Origin: Sacculina carcini
Lineage: Eukaryota; Arthropoda; Thecostraca; Sacculinidae
Reading direction: 5' to 3'
Assembly: GCA_916048095.2 (NCBI GenBank)
Contig: OU696572.1
Location: forward strand, 10,901,376 to 10,965,375
DNA length: 64,000 bases
A program made the translations under genes and the position numbers. Below, piece by piece: positions 38,401 through 53,400 of this stretch (position 1 is its first letter; each line of letters begins with the position of its first letter). Under the pieces are notes generated by a model, which was given only the letters and a program-made list of their open reading frames with translations, was not told the DNA's origin and made no database searches.

Positions 38401-41400
38401 CAGTGTGTACGATTATGAAATTGACGATGGCGGACTTCTAAACTCTGACATTGCGGATGATTCCGTGGATAGTATTCGCTGGCGACATTGGATGGAAGGA
38501 GCAGCAAGTTCCCGAGTTCCATCTGCCATGCTCTTCACTGATATCTACATACCGACGCTGGACTCAGTGCGTAACAGTTTCTTCATCAGTGCCTACTTGA
38601 CAAACTCGTTGCCAGTACTTTGTGTTGGTGGCACTGGCACTTCAAAAACCAGTACAGTTTCGGCCATGCTAACGAACAGAATGCCGGCAAATTATGTAAG
38701 CGAGCTGATTACGTTCTCGGCTAGAACGTCTGCAAACAAAACTCAAGACATCATCGACTCCAAGCTGGATAGACGGGGTAAAGGACAATATGGACCACCT
38801 TCAGGAAAACAGCTCATAGTTTTCATTGACGACCTCAACATGCCGACTCCAGAGACGTATGGAGCCCAGCCTCCACTCGAACTTCTCCGGCAGTGGGCAG
38901 ATTTTTCGGGATGGTCAGTATTGTATTTCTTTAACCAGAGAAAAGCGGAACAAATTGACACAATGCAAAAATAGGATAATGTTAAGCAATCAAGCGAATA
39001 TCTGGGCATAAATGTAAAACAAACAAGAAGTTCAAACCAGAAATTTACGCAGATTTGACTCCATTTTCTATCAAAAATTGTCAAGATATCGAACAGGGGG
39101 GATATACGTAGAAACCTTGACATTAAAGCAGCTGTTATAAGCAGCTTCCATTCAGGCTTTAGCTAAATTAATTGCGACACGATATACCTATGACTCCAAT
39201 ACTATGTCTTATGTTGATGCGGCTATACAACTAAGCATTATACCACAGGTATGATCGCAAGCAAATCGGAACATTCAAAAGACTGGTTGATATCAACTTC
39301 ATCTGTGCTATGGGACCACCGGGAGGAGGACGAAGCTGCATTTCTCAGCGTCTGATGAGGCATTTCTGTGTTATTTGCTTTCCAGAGGTGAGCATAACTA
39401 TTCTATATCTCATTGTCAAATGATAAACCACAATCAAATAAACACTTGAAATCACTAGCAACAATGATATTAAAAAATATGTATGTTACTCATAATGCAG
39501 CTTTATTCAGCCAAATATAATCAACTTGATGAAATCACAGTTCACGAACCAACTTTGTAATCAAGTACTGGAAGAGTATAGAACATTGACAGCTGAGTGT
39601 AGTGTCTAGCATTAGAGTATTGTTAGTGTCATCAGGAGACTCATCTGAAACATGTGGCTAAATCCAACCTACCGAACTCAGTTAACAACGCCACAATCTG
39701 ACGAACATAGAGTATATCAGAGTGAGCATAGAGAACATAGAGTGAACATAGATCTGACAACTTGTAGAGTTGTTCCACACTGAACCGCAGACAGCCATGT
39801 GACACACACCAAGACAGCTGGCAAAATGACGAACAGTTAGGGCGGATGACAAAGCCGAACTCTTGTGCACAGATGGAGAGCGAAAGTATGGAGCAAATAT
39901 ACGGCAGCATTGTGTCCTCGTGGTTGTCCCGTAACCCGGAACTGTCCGATCACTGCGGAACCGTGGTGAGAGCGAGTATCTCTGTATACACCCGACTCTC
40001 TGCCTTCCTGCTGCCAACTCCGTCCAAGTCGCACTACACCTTCAACCTGCGTGACTTGAGCAAGGTGTTCCAGGGGTTCTGGATGGCTTCGCCGGGCAGT
40101 ATCCAAGGACTGGATGGCTTGCTAAGACTCTGGTACTTGTGGACTCTGTCTAAACTGTTCTTGTGTACTCTGTCTAAATTGACTAAGTTTAGTACAAGCG
40201 AAGATCCAAAATGTGCTTGAAGAATTAATATAAAAATAACATTTGTACCTTTGAGCATGATTAGCAAAAACAATTTCACCGAGATCATTGCCTAAATATC
40301 TATATGGCTAATAAAATAATGTTGAATAAATATAATAAAATACTAAAAATAAGTCAATTTGGATATGTATTTATTGCCTAATTGATACGTTTGGTATTTA
40401 ACGAAACTATTCAACGAATATGATGTATCAAAACGATGTTAGAATGAAGTCTATTTAGTTATTGAATCATCGTTAATGCACTTGACTAATATTGTACATT
40501 GTGCGCGTGTGGTGCAGGTGTTTTTCAGCAGTCGGTTTTACCTGATTAAATTTCCAGAAATTTTCCAATTTATTTGCTATGGATTTAGTACAATATTGCC
40601 CTATGAAAATATTAGCCACAAACGCTTGTATACTCCCATACTCTGCAATAGGGCAATATGTTCACCTCGACCAGTGTAGTGTCAAAGGCGTATCAAGTGC
40701 GGGGAGTGCGACTGTGGCTTGTGGACAATATGTTCACTTTTCACCATAGCGAAATTTCAGTGGTTTTCAACACAAGACACGAGTTTATACACAACAGGTA
40801 GCTAGCACCGTACATACTGTGCGGTTATTGGCTAGGCTCAGTAATCTAACCTGACTTAACCTGACCTGACCTCACCTAACCTAGCCAATAACCGCACAGT
40901 ATGTTATGTGCTAGCTACTTGTTGTATAGAAACTCGTGCGTTGTGTTGAAAACTACTGAAATTACGCTATGGTGAAAAGTGAACATATTGGCCAAAAGCC
41001 ACAGTCGCACTCACCGCACTTGGTACGCCTTTGACACTACACTGGCCGAGGTGAACATATTGCCCTATTTCAGAGTATGGGAGTACTCGGGCATTTGTGG
41101 CTAATATGTTCATAGGGCAATATTGTACTAGATCCCTTTGCTATTATTTTCCAATATTACTGATCTTCTCTGTATCTTAATGATCTTGTGAAAAGTGTAT
41201 TGTAGGGGTTGCAGTGATGCAGTTTATAGTGTTCGCTCTCATCCAGTGGTGTAGATTTGTGTCGAGGCTCGGGGGGATGACAGCCATCATGCATTAGTGT
41301 TCAAAGTTGACTCAGTTGGTGAATTGTATGAGACCCTCAACTATTTTCGGCCCATTCAATTAACAAACATACCTCAATGAAAAGTATATTCTCTAAAGTA

Positions 41401-44400
41401 TAATTTTTCCACACATTAATAAGTTTTACATTTTTCGTTCATTGATATTGTTTGCTATGCTGACTTTGATATTAATATACCCAATGCACTGAGCTCAGCA
41501 GAATTATCGGGGGTATAATTGCATATTCATACCCCCAGGATTTAAGCCCATGTTCTCATCCCATGCCACCACCTCCGTTATTTCTTAACAATACCAATAA
41601 TTAATGTTAAATACAGTTCAAACATCGTCGTCTCACAAGTATATCTGTAACATTACCGAAGTCCAACTCCACAACGTACACAGAAACATCTATTGAAAGA
41701 CGCCTACAAGATCTCACCACCCAACAAACACGCCCTAACACGACTTCCCATACACATCCTCACATCTCAACACGACATCCGATCACCGCCACGTGATACC
41801 AAGAACGTACCCTGCAAACGCAACACTGTGCAAACGCTGCACTTTGCAAACACACGCACTCACACACACACTCGCACACAAACATACATACACAATGAGC
41901 AAAGCACCACGCTAGCAAACACAAGAAGCATAAGCCCACACACACACACACAACGCAAAACCTCGAACTACAATATCCCATCCGTGTATTGTCCATTTGG
42001 GGTTTTCGCTGACGTAGCTTGATAGCTGCGATGTGTAGGCACTTATACAGGTGTGTTATTGCGTCTAACTGTCCAAATTGTGCGTGTTGCCTCATATATA
42101 TCCGCTGAATCTAGATAGTTATATGCTCCAATACTGATTGACTGTGTGTTATGATATCAACGCATGTATTTCTCGGAATTTGTCACTGGCTACACCAGCC
42201 AAATACAATTATAATTGCAATAAATTACAATAATTGTTAATTGCCGAGGTTAGTCAAGTTGTGAATTTATAATGACGCACGAATTCGTTATGTCACGCCT
42301 AGTTACGTAATTACCAATACACACGATTTTTCACAGGTAGAAACAAGTGCACCTTCAATCATAGATGCTCCAAAACACTGGAATATGATTGGAGTCTACG
42401 GTTATCGACTTTTATTCGAGTATATAAGCCCTTTCTGTAATTAGTATAACCTCGTGTCGCTGTCTCGTGTCTTATTCCACGCGAATACACCGAATGTTAT
42501 ACATTGATTCTTCGACCTAACATTCTGGGTGAATGCATTCTTGGGCGAGTGTGTAGGTACCACGAGACATGCCGCGTGTTTCAAGATCGGCTCATGAACG
42601 AACAGGACCGCGACTGGTTGGATACTCTGTTGAGGGAGCACATCGACATCTCATTCGGCCAAGATCCATCACAAGTGCTTGGAGAAAGCCCGGTGATGTT
42701 CGGAGATATCCACAGCAAAACCCCGGAAAAGATGTACACCGAGATTCCTGCCAATTTCGATCTGGCCAGTTGTCTGCGCAATCTCCTCAAGGATTATAAT
42801 CTGGTGAGAAAAGACCTGACTCTCCGTGGTCAATAGTTTATTGCTCAATTACTTGGAAGGTTTCCGAAATAAAGCATAATTTTAGAGGCCGTTCAGTATC
42901 CGAATTTAGCTTTCAACTAAGTTAATTCTTCTTTTTATGTCTGGAAGACAAAAGGCTTCAAAGCAGCTGTGTACGAACATAGCCTTCAGTTCAAGTTGCG
43001 AACGCAAATACGGTGGGAACACTAGACGTGTATTATCGACACCACAGGTGCGCAGCAACGATACTAACTAAGTAGGTACACATATAACAATAATGTAAAT
43101 ACACAACTTCTCTGTCACCTGTACAGGTATGACAAGTTTCAGAAACGAGCATTAATATACGAATGTAGGTGTGGAAATCTGAACACTACATGATATATTT
43201 GGATATACAATGATGATTTTTGACAAGAACAAATCCACATAGCTTGACCCACACAATAAAAACAAACCATGCAACTAATCATATTGCCAGTTAGTTCAGA
43301 TCAAATGGCCACAGATCTGTGACAAACACATGTTGTCATTATGCTTTTGACTCATCGAATCTACTGAACTCATTCTGGCTGATGGCGCATATGACGGCAC
43401 ATGTAGACGTGCAGTGGCGCACCTGTCGACATCGTGTTCTTCGGCGACGCTGTGCGACATTTACTGCGCATCTGTCGCGTTCTACGGCAGCCGAGTGGAC
43501 ACGCGCTGCTGCTCGGTCTGGGCGGATCAGGACGTCATTCTTTGGTTCGTCTGGCGGCCTTCGTCAGTGACGCTACTTGTGTATCGATCGAGCTAACGAA
43601 GAACTACTCGATCACCGACTGGAAAGATGATTTGAAAGTGGTGAGTTCATTGCCGTAAATGGACCGATAATCACGTACACATTCAATGCTGACTCATTCA
43701 CTGGTTCTTAATAATATTATCGAATACAATTCAATCGAATTGCGGAAGAATTTCACGAGGATCTGCAGCAGTGGCGGCACCAATAAGAGAGCGCTTGGAG
43801 GGACTGAACTCTCCCTCCAAAAAATTGTGACAAGTCACCCTCAACGCCTCCAAAATCCTGACCATTAAGATTTCGCGTGCAGCTCTTCCTGTTTGGCCGA
43901 TCCCCCGCATCTTTTTCCTTAGCCTCTCCCTCAGCCCCCACCGGAGAAATCTTGGCATCGCCACTGGTCTGCAGTGTAAAAATGGTCCGATATTACAGTT
44001 CTTCGAATAATTGAGCCAATTCATGTGTCAATCATCATCAGACGACAAAAGTATGCTCCACTTAGATACTCACATTTCGTGTATTGCCAATTTTACTGCA
44101 TTCAGATTATGCGAAAGGTGGGCACGGCCAACCAGAAAGTTGTATTCCTTTTCTCCGACACACAAATCAAGTCGGAAGTGTTCATGGAAGACATCAACAA
44201 TCTGCTCAACTCGGGCGATGTGCCCAGTCTGTTTGCTTCCGACGAGCTTGAGGAGATCTACAGTGCTATGCGGGCTCCGTTGCTCGCCGAGGCGCTACCG
44301 CCAACCACAGTCAACCTATATGCGTTGTTCATGCGGCGAGTACGTAAGAACCTGCGAGTGACGGTAACCATGAGTCCAATTGGAGAGTCGTTCCGGCGCC

Positions 44401-47400
44401 GCTTGCGCCAGTACCCATCTCTGGTTAACTGCTGTACCATTGACTGGTTTTCCGACTGGCCGGCCGAGGCTCTGAACGCGGTGTCGCATCATGTTCTGGC
44501 GTCGACGCCGGTCATCGACACTGCATGTCTGACAAGTCTGGTGAAAGTGTTCGCCGACATCCACACTGACGTGACGGACGCCAACGAGCAATTCAAATCG
44601 GTTGGTTTCACACGAGATAGGCAGTGCGAACCTGATAAAATCATCGAAGTAAAAATGTTCGTGCGGAATGATTACGCTATGATGACGTATATAATTAAGT
44701 TCGTGCCGTAAAAACATTGTCTGCTTGAGGCAGAAACAGATAGAATATCAATAATATGAATCAGTAATCGCAAACACTTTCATAAATACTCACGCTTGGA
44801 GGATAAAATTATATGACAAATTATATAAGAAACAAATTCCGCTGTGAAAATGAAGCAATTTACTAAGCAATAATAAACAAACGAGAATAAAATACCAAAG
44901 TCAATCAACCTTCAACAGATGACGCAATGTAAGCAGTTCAGTGACATAGCAAAGTGGAGACACAAAAACAATTGATATCTTACCAATTAACAAATCTCTT
45001 GACAAGGATTAAGTTGGCCGACCCTATAACTTCCATCGACCGCAATCTGTGCAGAAACTGAGTCGGTATAACTACATCACGCCCAAGTCGTTCCTGAACT
45101 GGCTCAAGTGCTTCATCGACCTGCTAGCACGACGACGAGGTCAGTTGCACGAGGCGCGAGATCGGCTCAGTACTGGTCTGGAGAAGTTGCTGCAGACGGG
45201 AGAGGACATAACCGTTCTTCGGCAACAGCTGGAAAGCATGCAACCGGAGCTGGAAAAAGCAGCGCTCGTCACCGAAGTAAGTCCGAGTTACCACGTGCTC
45301 TTGGAGAGGTCTACTATTATCAGTCCAAATTGTCCATGGAAATTTCAGTGAGTGAACGTTGTTTTGTTTGACAATGCCGGTGGCCTTACCAGGATCGTGA
45401 TTTGTATTTAGTCTAGAAATACCCAGTATGAAGAAATATTACTGACCGGTGCAAAACACGCTCATAAACCGTCAGATTAGAAAATGCATTTTTAAAATAA
45501 AAACATCGATGTTGTAGAATAGTATTGGTGTCTGCACCTGAATGCGGATACGGATATTTTACGATACGCATAAATTCTCGTGTGCGTATGTTGCTGCTAA
45601 CATGTGAAGTGGTTCCTGGTAGAGCTGAGAACCTGACGTTACCACATACCCATGTTCCTCAGTAGACGTGGTATATCATGCGATGCTTATGAAATGTCTA
45701 TGGTACAATAGCTAACGAATGTGGTTTTGAAATGTATCCGATTGCCAGAACACAATGAAGAAAATCGAGGCTGACACGAGAGTGGCCGAGAAGACCAAGA
45801 TGATGGTGCAAGAAAAGGAGCGTGAGGCCCAATCACAAGCCACAGAGGCTGAGGCCATAGCGGACGAGGCACAAAGAGGGCTGGACGAAGCTCTGCCAGC
45901 GTTGGAGGCCGCCCTTGCCAGCTTGAAGTCGCTCAATAAGAACGACGTTACAGAGGCAAGTAGAAAACAGTCGCATTCAACAAGCGGCTAATGAAATAAG
46001 ATCTTCGTGACCATAGTGTGATGTATATCAATAACCAAGTGAAATATGTTATAGACCAAAATATTGCCTAAATTCATAAATACGTTTGTAAATTGACGTT
46101 TATAAGTTTTTCATAGTGCACATAGTGTGTGAAGGCGTGTGTAGGTACAAGCTGATGTATGGTATATGTATGTCAAAAACTAAAACTCCAATTGGATACC
46201 ATGTAATGATAGAACTTCACATATTTCCAGTTGTCCAATCCGAAATATCACCAAATAAGGGAACTCCGCTTTTCTGAAAACACTGTTGGACATACATTTG
46301 GATACATACCAATACGATACGAGCTTTATATATCGTCCAGAACCAAAGCGAGCCAATGAAACAAGCAAAAATAAACCAGAAATTACGCAGAATTCAAAGA
46401 AAGGAAAGGGATTGTGTATTTTTTTCTATAATTTAATTATTTTTATGGAAGAAAAACACCTGTCAAACAAAATTAATGCCTATGTTTTGGAATATGTCTT
46501 GGTATCGGTGTGGGCGGGTGGAGTCACACTGGATGTAGTCTCTTTTACGCATTATTTCAATACACCATATATCCTTTACGATAAGTTACTACCAACGATG
46601 CTACAACCAAAAATGTTTCATTCATGTATAATAAAGAAATAATTCATTTTTCCGTTGGATTTTTAGCGAGCGATTTCAAATAACATCCAAAAACTAAAAA
46701 ATATTACAATATCCAAAAGCAATAACCAAAAGTTGTCACATATTGTTGTCACAAAGTTGTCCACGAACACACTTCGAATTATGGATGCGTTGAATTGTGG
46801 ATGCAAATCACAGGTGAGGGCAATGCAAAGACCTCCCGAAGGCGTGAAGCTCGTGATGGAAGCCGTGTGTATTTTGAAATCAATCAAGCCAAAGAAAGTG
46901 CCCGGAACTCTGCCGGGTCAGAAGTGGGACGACTACTGGGAACCGGGCAAGTCGATGCTGTCCGACCCGGGAAAGTTTATAACGTCTTTGCTGGACTACG
47001 ACAAAGACAACATTTCTGATGACATAATCACCAAACTAACTCCCTACATCGATAATGAATCGTTTCGTCCACAAGCCGTATCAAAGGTCAGTAAGGCTTG
47101 CACGTCTCTATGCATGTGGGCCCGTGCCATGCACAAATACCACTTCGTTAACAAATCGGTGGCTCCCAAACGCGAGGCGCTGGCAGAAGCACAGGCGGCA
47201 TTGGCCGTGACTCGCGGAGTTTTCGATGACGCCATGGAACAACTGCGAGAGGTCAACGCCGGACTATCGGTACTGCAAGAGGAGCTCACCGAGTGCACAA
47301 GCAAGAGCCAGCAACTGGAAGAACGCAGTGAACTGTGCCAACAGCGGCTGCTCAGATCTGACCAGCTCATTGATGGACTAGCAGAAGAGAAACAGCGCTG

Positions 47401-50400
47401 GGCACAGTCTGTCGATAATCTCGACGTACTCATTGGTTCGGTGATGGGGGATGTACTGTTGTCGTCAGCAGCGGTCGCCTATCTGGGACCATTCACCGGA
47501 GCCTACCGCGAGACACTATGGAGTCGGTGGTGTCAACGTCTTGATGCGCGCAATATTGTGCGTACTGCGACAGCCAATCTCCAAAGTACCTTGGGTGAAC
47601 AGATAGAAATAAGGAGTTGGCAGCTAGCTGGTCTTCCCAAAGATGTCTTATCGGTTGATAATGCAATTATAATGAAATTTTCCGACCATTGGCCATTGTT
47701 GATTGACCCCCAAGAGCAGGCAGGCAAGTGGGTGAAGAAAATGGAGAGCAATAATCAAATTGAGGTGACAAAATTATCTGAGAAAGACTATCTACGTAAA
47801 GTTGAGAACTGCATACGCTTTGGCAAGCCATGTTTGATTGAAAACATTGGAGAAGACCTTGATCCGGCGCTGGATCCTGTATTACACAAAAGATTAATCA
47901 AACAAGGAGGAGAATGGGTGATAAAGCTGGGTGATAATGTTGTGACATACAGTTCAACATTCAAAATGTACCTTTCTACCAAACAGCCTAAACCACATTA
48001 CTCGCCAGAAGTGTGCACTAAGGTGAACCAGATCAACTTTGCTTTGGTAGAAAGTGGCTTGCAAGACCAGCTAATGGCAGTGGCAACGGCTAAAGAACGT
48101 CCTGATCTTGAAGAAACGCGCAATAATCTTATAGTAGCCAATGCTTCAATGAAAGCCGAGCTACAGCAGTTGGAAGACAAGATTCTGTTTAAACTCAGTT
48201 CATCCGAAGGTTCACCTGTCGATGACATTGAGCTAATAGAAACGCTGGGTATATCGAAACTCAAGGCAACTGAAATAACACATAAAATGGCAATAGCCGA
48301 GAAAACAGAGAAGGAAATTGAGCAGACCAGGTCTCTGTATTTACCAGTGGCTGTGAGAGCCAGGGTTTTATTCTTCTGCATATGTAACCTACCTGAGTTA
48401 GACCCCATGTACCAATACTCTTTAGAATGGTTTTTGTCCATATTCATCAACAGCATGACGATGTCTGAATCATCGAATGATGTTGGCGTACGTGTCAAGA
48501 ATATAAACGACTACTTCACATATAACCTGTTCAATAGCGTGTGTAGATCACTTTTCGAGCGACATAAGCTACTCCTCGCTTTCCATATCTCGATGAGTAT
48601 CCTTTCAGAAAAGGGGATAATAAATCGAAACGAATATCGATTTCTCTTAGCAGGAGGAGAAATGCCTGAGGAAATGCCAATTAACCCACTACAACAATGG
48701 CTTCCTGAACGAGCTTGGCGAGATGTTACTGCATTGAGCCACAATGTCGCAGCTTTCAAACACTTGGTGCACTATTTCCAAAACAATAAAGTATCCAGAG
48801 AATTCAAAGCAATTTACGATAGTTCTACGCCTCATAATGAACGATTACCGAGAGAATGGAATAATGTGAATGATTTTCAAATGCTCCTTCTAGTACGTTG
48901 TCTGAGACCCGATAGGCTAACAAGATCCATGGAAGACTTCGTAGCATTTCACCTTGGTGAGAGATTTATAGACCCACAATCATCAGGCCTCAAGGATCTC
49001 CTCGCTACATCTTCTCCAACAAAAGCTCTGATATTGATTTTATCTTCAGGAACGGATCCTGCAGCCGACCTTTACAGACTAGCAGAAGAAAACCACAGCA
49101 AGGTTTTGTCGATTTCCCTTGGTCAAGGGCAAGGTCCCAGGGCACAAGCACTGCTACAAAACGCCACCACAACTGGCGAATGGGCGTTCTTTCAGAATTG
49201 CCACCTGGCTCCCTCATGGATGCCAACATTAGAGCATTTGATAGACTCGATGTCTCCAGACCTTGTGCATCCAGATTTTCGCCTGTGGCTCACGTCTGCT
49301 CCATCAGCAGCATTTCCATTTTCAGTGTTACAAAACGGTACGAAAATGACTATAGAACCACCAAGAGGTGTTAAAGCCAACATCCTGAAAACATATTCTA
49401 GTCTTATAGGCGCAGACATGTTGGACTCTCCGAGAGAACGATCTGGCGAGTTGCGAAAGCTGCTATGGTCGCTGGGTCTGTTTCATGCCATTTGTCTTGA
49501 GCGGAGGAAGTTCGGCCCAATCGGATTCAATATTCCGTACGCGTTCACCGACGGAGACCTGCGAATATGCATTTCTCAACTGCAGATGTTCCTCGAGGAA
49601 TACAGCGACATACCATTCAAGGTCAGTTAACTAATTTATAATTACATGGTTCACATGATTAGAGCACACCCACACAGAAAACCATAGAAAAATGCGCCAG
49701 AGAAACTGGTTAGGCTATAAAGTGGATTGAATACAAACATACAAACAATTCCGCTTCCATAACTGTTCTCGCTGCGGAAAACGATTAGACTGAATCATTA
49801 CCATGTTTCAGTTGATGTCCACTCCGACGTATCATTTCAACAATAAACTGCTTAAATGAACATATCCGTTTGGCGATCTCCAATTTCAAGTTTTTTTATG
49901 CGGAAAGTATATCGGGTAAGATGAAGCATAAGTAACTCAGCATAAAAGTAAGCTATGTAGCCCAAGGTAACTAATGGACCAACCAATCCAATCAGTTCCA
50001 ACTACTATGCTGAATTGTCACCTAGGTGCTCCAATTTACCGCTGGTCACATCAATTACGGAGGAAGAGTGACTGACGATCATGATCGACGGTGTATTCTC
50101 ACCATGTTATCTGACTTCTACAACAAAACAGTGAGTGAATACAAGCACGAAAAAAACTATATCTATATATATAAAAGAGATCCTCTGTGTGTCTGTGTGT
50201 CTGTTTGTGTGTCCCACCCTCCTTGGTCCATTTTCTATCAGCTAATACTCGGCCACCACTAGGCGTACCCGCTAAAAATTTGTACCATCTCGTTGGAAAT
50301 TTTCTTGTCTACACTTAACACTAAATTTTAAATTTTAAAAATGAAACCAAAAAAAGTTATTGCGGTGAAAAGACAAAATGAACCCTAAAAAATGCGAAAA

Positions 50401-53400
50401 TTTTGGTCAATTTTCTGAAGACCACTTCTCCTAAACCAGCAATGGTACAACTATAAAAATTATACCACTGTGTATAAAATTTTATCTCTACTCAACGCAC
50501 TACATTTTATACCCAAAAATTGAATATAAAACATGTAAAATGGAAGAAAATTCAATCTACATTCAAAATTTTATTTAATCTCCACGCGTCAAATTTTCTA
50601 TACTTTTTTCTCTATTTCTCAAAAAATAATTATCACACATCTAAATAAATAATACCATCATGCTGGGAATTTTCTTTTCTACAACACAGTATACTTTTTA
50701 ATTTTACAAAATGTATTAAAAAAAGTTACGGCGGTGTGAAGTGTAAATGACAAAGTCAAAAAGGCAAAATTAGCACAAAAAACGTGAATATTTTGGTCAA
50801 TATTCCGCTATCTATTCCTCATAAACCAGCAATGGTACAGCTATAAAAATTATACTATTGTGTAGATAATTTCGTGTTCTACAATAAAAGTTATAATTTA
50901 TACCCACAAATGATACAAAAGACATGTAAAATTGGCAAAATTCTCAAATAGATCCAAAATTTCACTTGAACACCGGGTGATTAAAATTAATTCATTTTTC
51001 TACTATTTCTCAGTAACTATCTGTCACACATTAAAATAAATTATACCATCGTGCTAGAAATTTTGTTTTCTACAATACGGTATAATTTTTAATTTTCCAA
51101 AGTGAACCTAAAGGAAGTCACGGCGGTGGAAAGTCAAAATGTCATGTTGCCAATTTGACAGCTATTATGCGCACTTGCGATTACACAGGAATATACAACT
51201 GTGTAGATAATTTTGTGTTCTACAAGATAAGCTATAATTCATACCCACAAATGATACAAAAAACGTGTAAAATTGGCAAAATTCTCAAATACATCCAAAA
51301 TTACACTTGAACACCGGGCGACTAATATTAATTAATTTTTCTACTATTTCTCAGTAACTATTCGTTATACATGAAAATAAATTATACCATCGTGCTAGAA
51401 ATTTTGTTTTCTACAAAACGGTATAATTTTTAATTTTCCAAAGTGTATCTAAACGAAGTTACGGCGGTGTAAAGTCAAAATGTCATGTTGCCAATTTGAC
51501 AGCTATTATGCGCACTTGCGATTACACATGAATATACACTGATTTAATTTCACTGAAGTCCAATCACAATTTACGCACTTGCGATTACACAGGAATATAC
51601 TACTGTGTAGAGAATTTTGTGTTCTACAATATAAGCTTTAATTTATACCCACAAATGGTACAAGAAACGTGTCAAATAGGCAAAATTCTCAAATACATCC
51701 AAAATTACACTTGAACACCGGGCGACTAAAATTAATTCCTTTTTCTACTATTTCTCAGTAACTATTTGTTATAAATAAAAATAAATTATACCATCTTGTA
51801 ATTACCATCAATAAATTATATCATCTACTAGAAATCTTGTTTTCTACAATACGGTATAATTTGTAATTTTCCAAAGGGTATCTGAAGGAAGTTACGGCGG
51901 TGTAAAGTCAGAAGGACATATTGCCAATTTGACAGCTATTATGCGCACTTGCGATTACACAGGAATATACACCGATTAAATTTCACTGAAGCCCAATCAC
52001 AATTAAGAATGCATCATATTATCTCCAAGCATGGATGGTGTCGTTTTATTGCGTACAGTTTAATTAATACTAAGCTATACTGAATAGAAAGTCTTTATTG
52101 TCCTCAATATTTACACATCAAATGTTCCGCACGACGGGCGGGTAAAATGCTACTTGGAACAAAGTAAGCTACTGAATTTTACTGTGTAATTTAATTGGTT
52201 TAATTTCAAGTTGCATACGCTTAAGTTGCATAAGGATACGGGTTGTAATATCATGCAATGCCAAGTATATGCATATGCTGTTTTAGAGGAAGCATTAATC
52301 TGGAATTATAGAGATGTTTCATTGTTTTGATAGTGTTACACTTCTGAATTACTACACACGAAGGACGGGTGTGAATTTGAGTAGTGTTGAGATAAAAACA
52401 TCGTCAATAATTAAAACAAGAATTTACAAATTTGACTTTTCTATTGGTCGTTTTTCATCAATTTTCTTTGTGTTTGTTTCGTGTTTGAGTTCTGAATTAT
52501 TCCGCACGACGGGCAGCTTTAAATATGAGGCGGGTTGTGGAAAAACATGTTTTCTAAATTGAAACATAAATTTCACATTTAGACTTTTATATTAGCTAAA
52601 ACTTTCCTATGGGTTTGTTTTTCTTTTTCAATTTGCACTAATTTTTTTATGAATTGAATATTAATTATATTTTATGAACTGTTCCGCACGACGGGCGAAT
52701 TAAATGTATTTATAAAGAGTGGGTTTAAATGATAGCGAGGTATATGATATTTTGCTAGCAGTAAATATTCTAGCGATAAAAGTAGTATAGCTCTTAAGCA
52801 AATGATTTTGGAGAATGATGTGAACCTTTAAATATATTTTGCGATCTGATGATATATGTATTAGGAATAATACTTAGCAGAATATAGATTGCATAATATA
52901 ATATCGGCTGTAATATCAAGGGCTGAAATATCGGTGTAATCCAAAAAATAACAACTATATGAATATGATGCATTAGTGGAAGCATTAACCGGGAATTATG
53001 AGATAATATGATAATGGTGTATAATTATATCGCATTATGCAACAAATGTGAATTTAGCTGCCTTACAGTTTGGTCCCGATACTATATTGGCGGGTTGAGA
53101 GAAAAGTATTGGTGGGCCGCGTGTTTGGGACCCCTGGGGTAGATAATCTCAGTCTTCTGATTACAAATTATGATCGCATCAGTATATTTTGTGATCACAA
53201 ACTAATAAGTTAAATCACCTCAGACTAGGCTGAGAGCGGTCAATATTGAATGGTTGGGTTGGGTTGGGTAGGTTTGACTCAGGTTATATTGGGTTTTAAT
53301 GATAGCGGAATATATATAAATTTTAAAAATAAATATTATAGCGGTAAAAGTGAAATAGTACTTGAGCAAATGATATTGGGGAATGATGTTAAGTAATAAA

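Larger units (their letters stand above)
40133..42556 (+). other. DNAH1 intron 12, repeat-bearing
   Basis: Holds a long-hairpin element (40586-41130), a copy of the interspersed repeat at 41246-41470 and (CA)n-rich DNA at 41850-41955. Frames through the CA tracts give only Thr/His repeats and are not genes. Confidence 0.85.

Noticed and set aside
44600..44711. Extension of the DNAH1 frame past 44600 to the stop at 44711
   Set aside because: The residues after the GTTGGT donor (VGFTRDRQ) do not match dynein, while splicing to 45055 restores family sequence.
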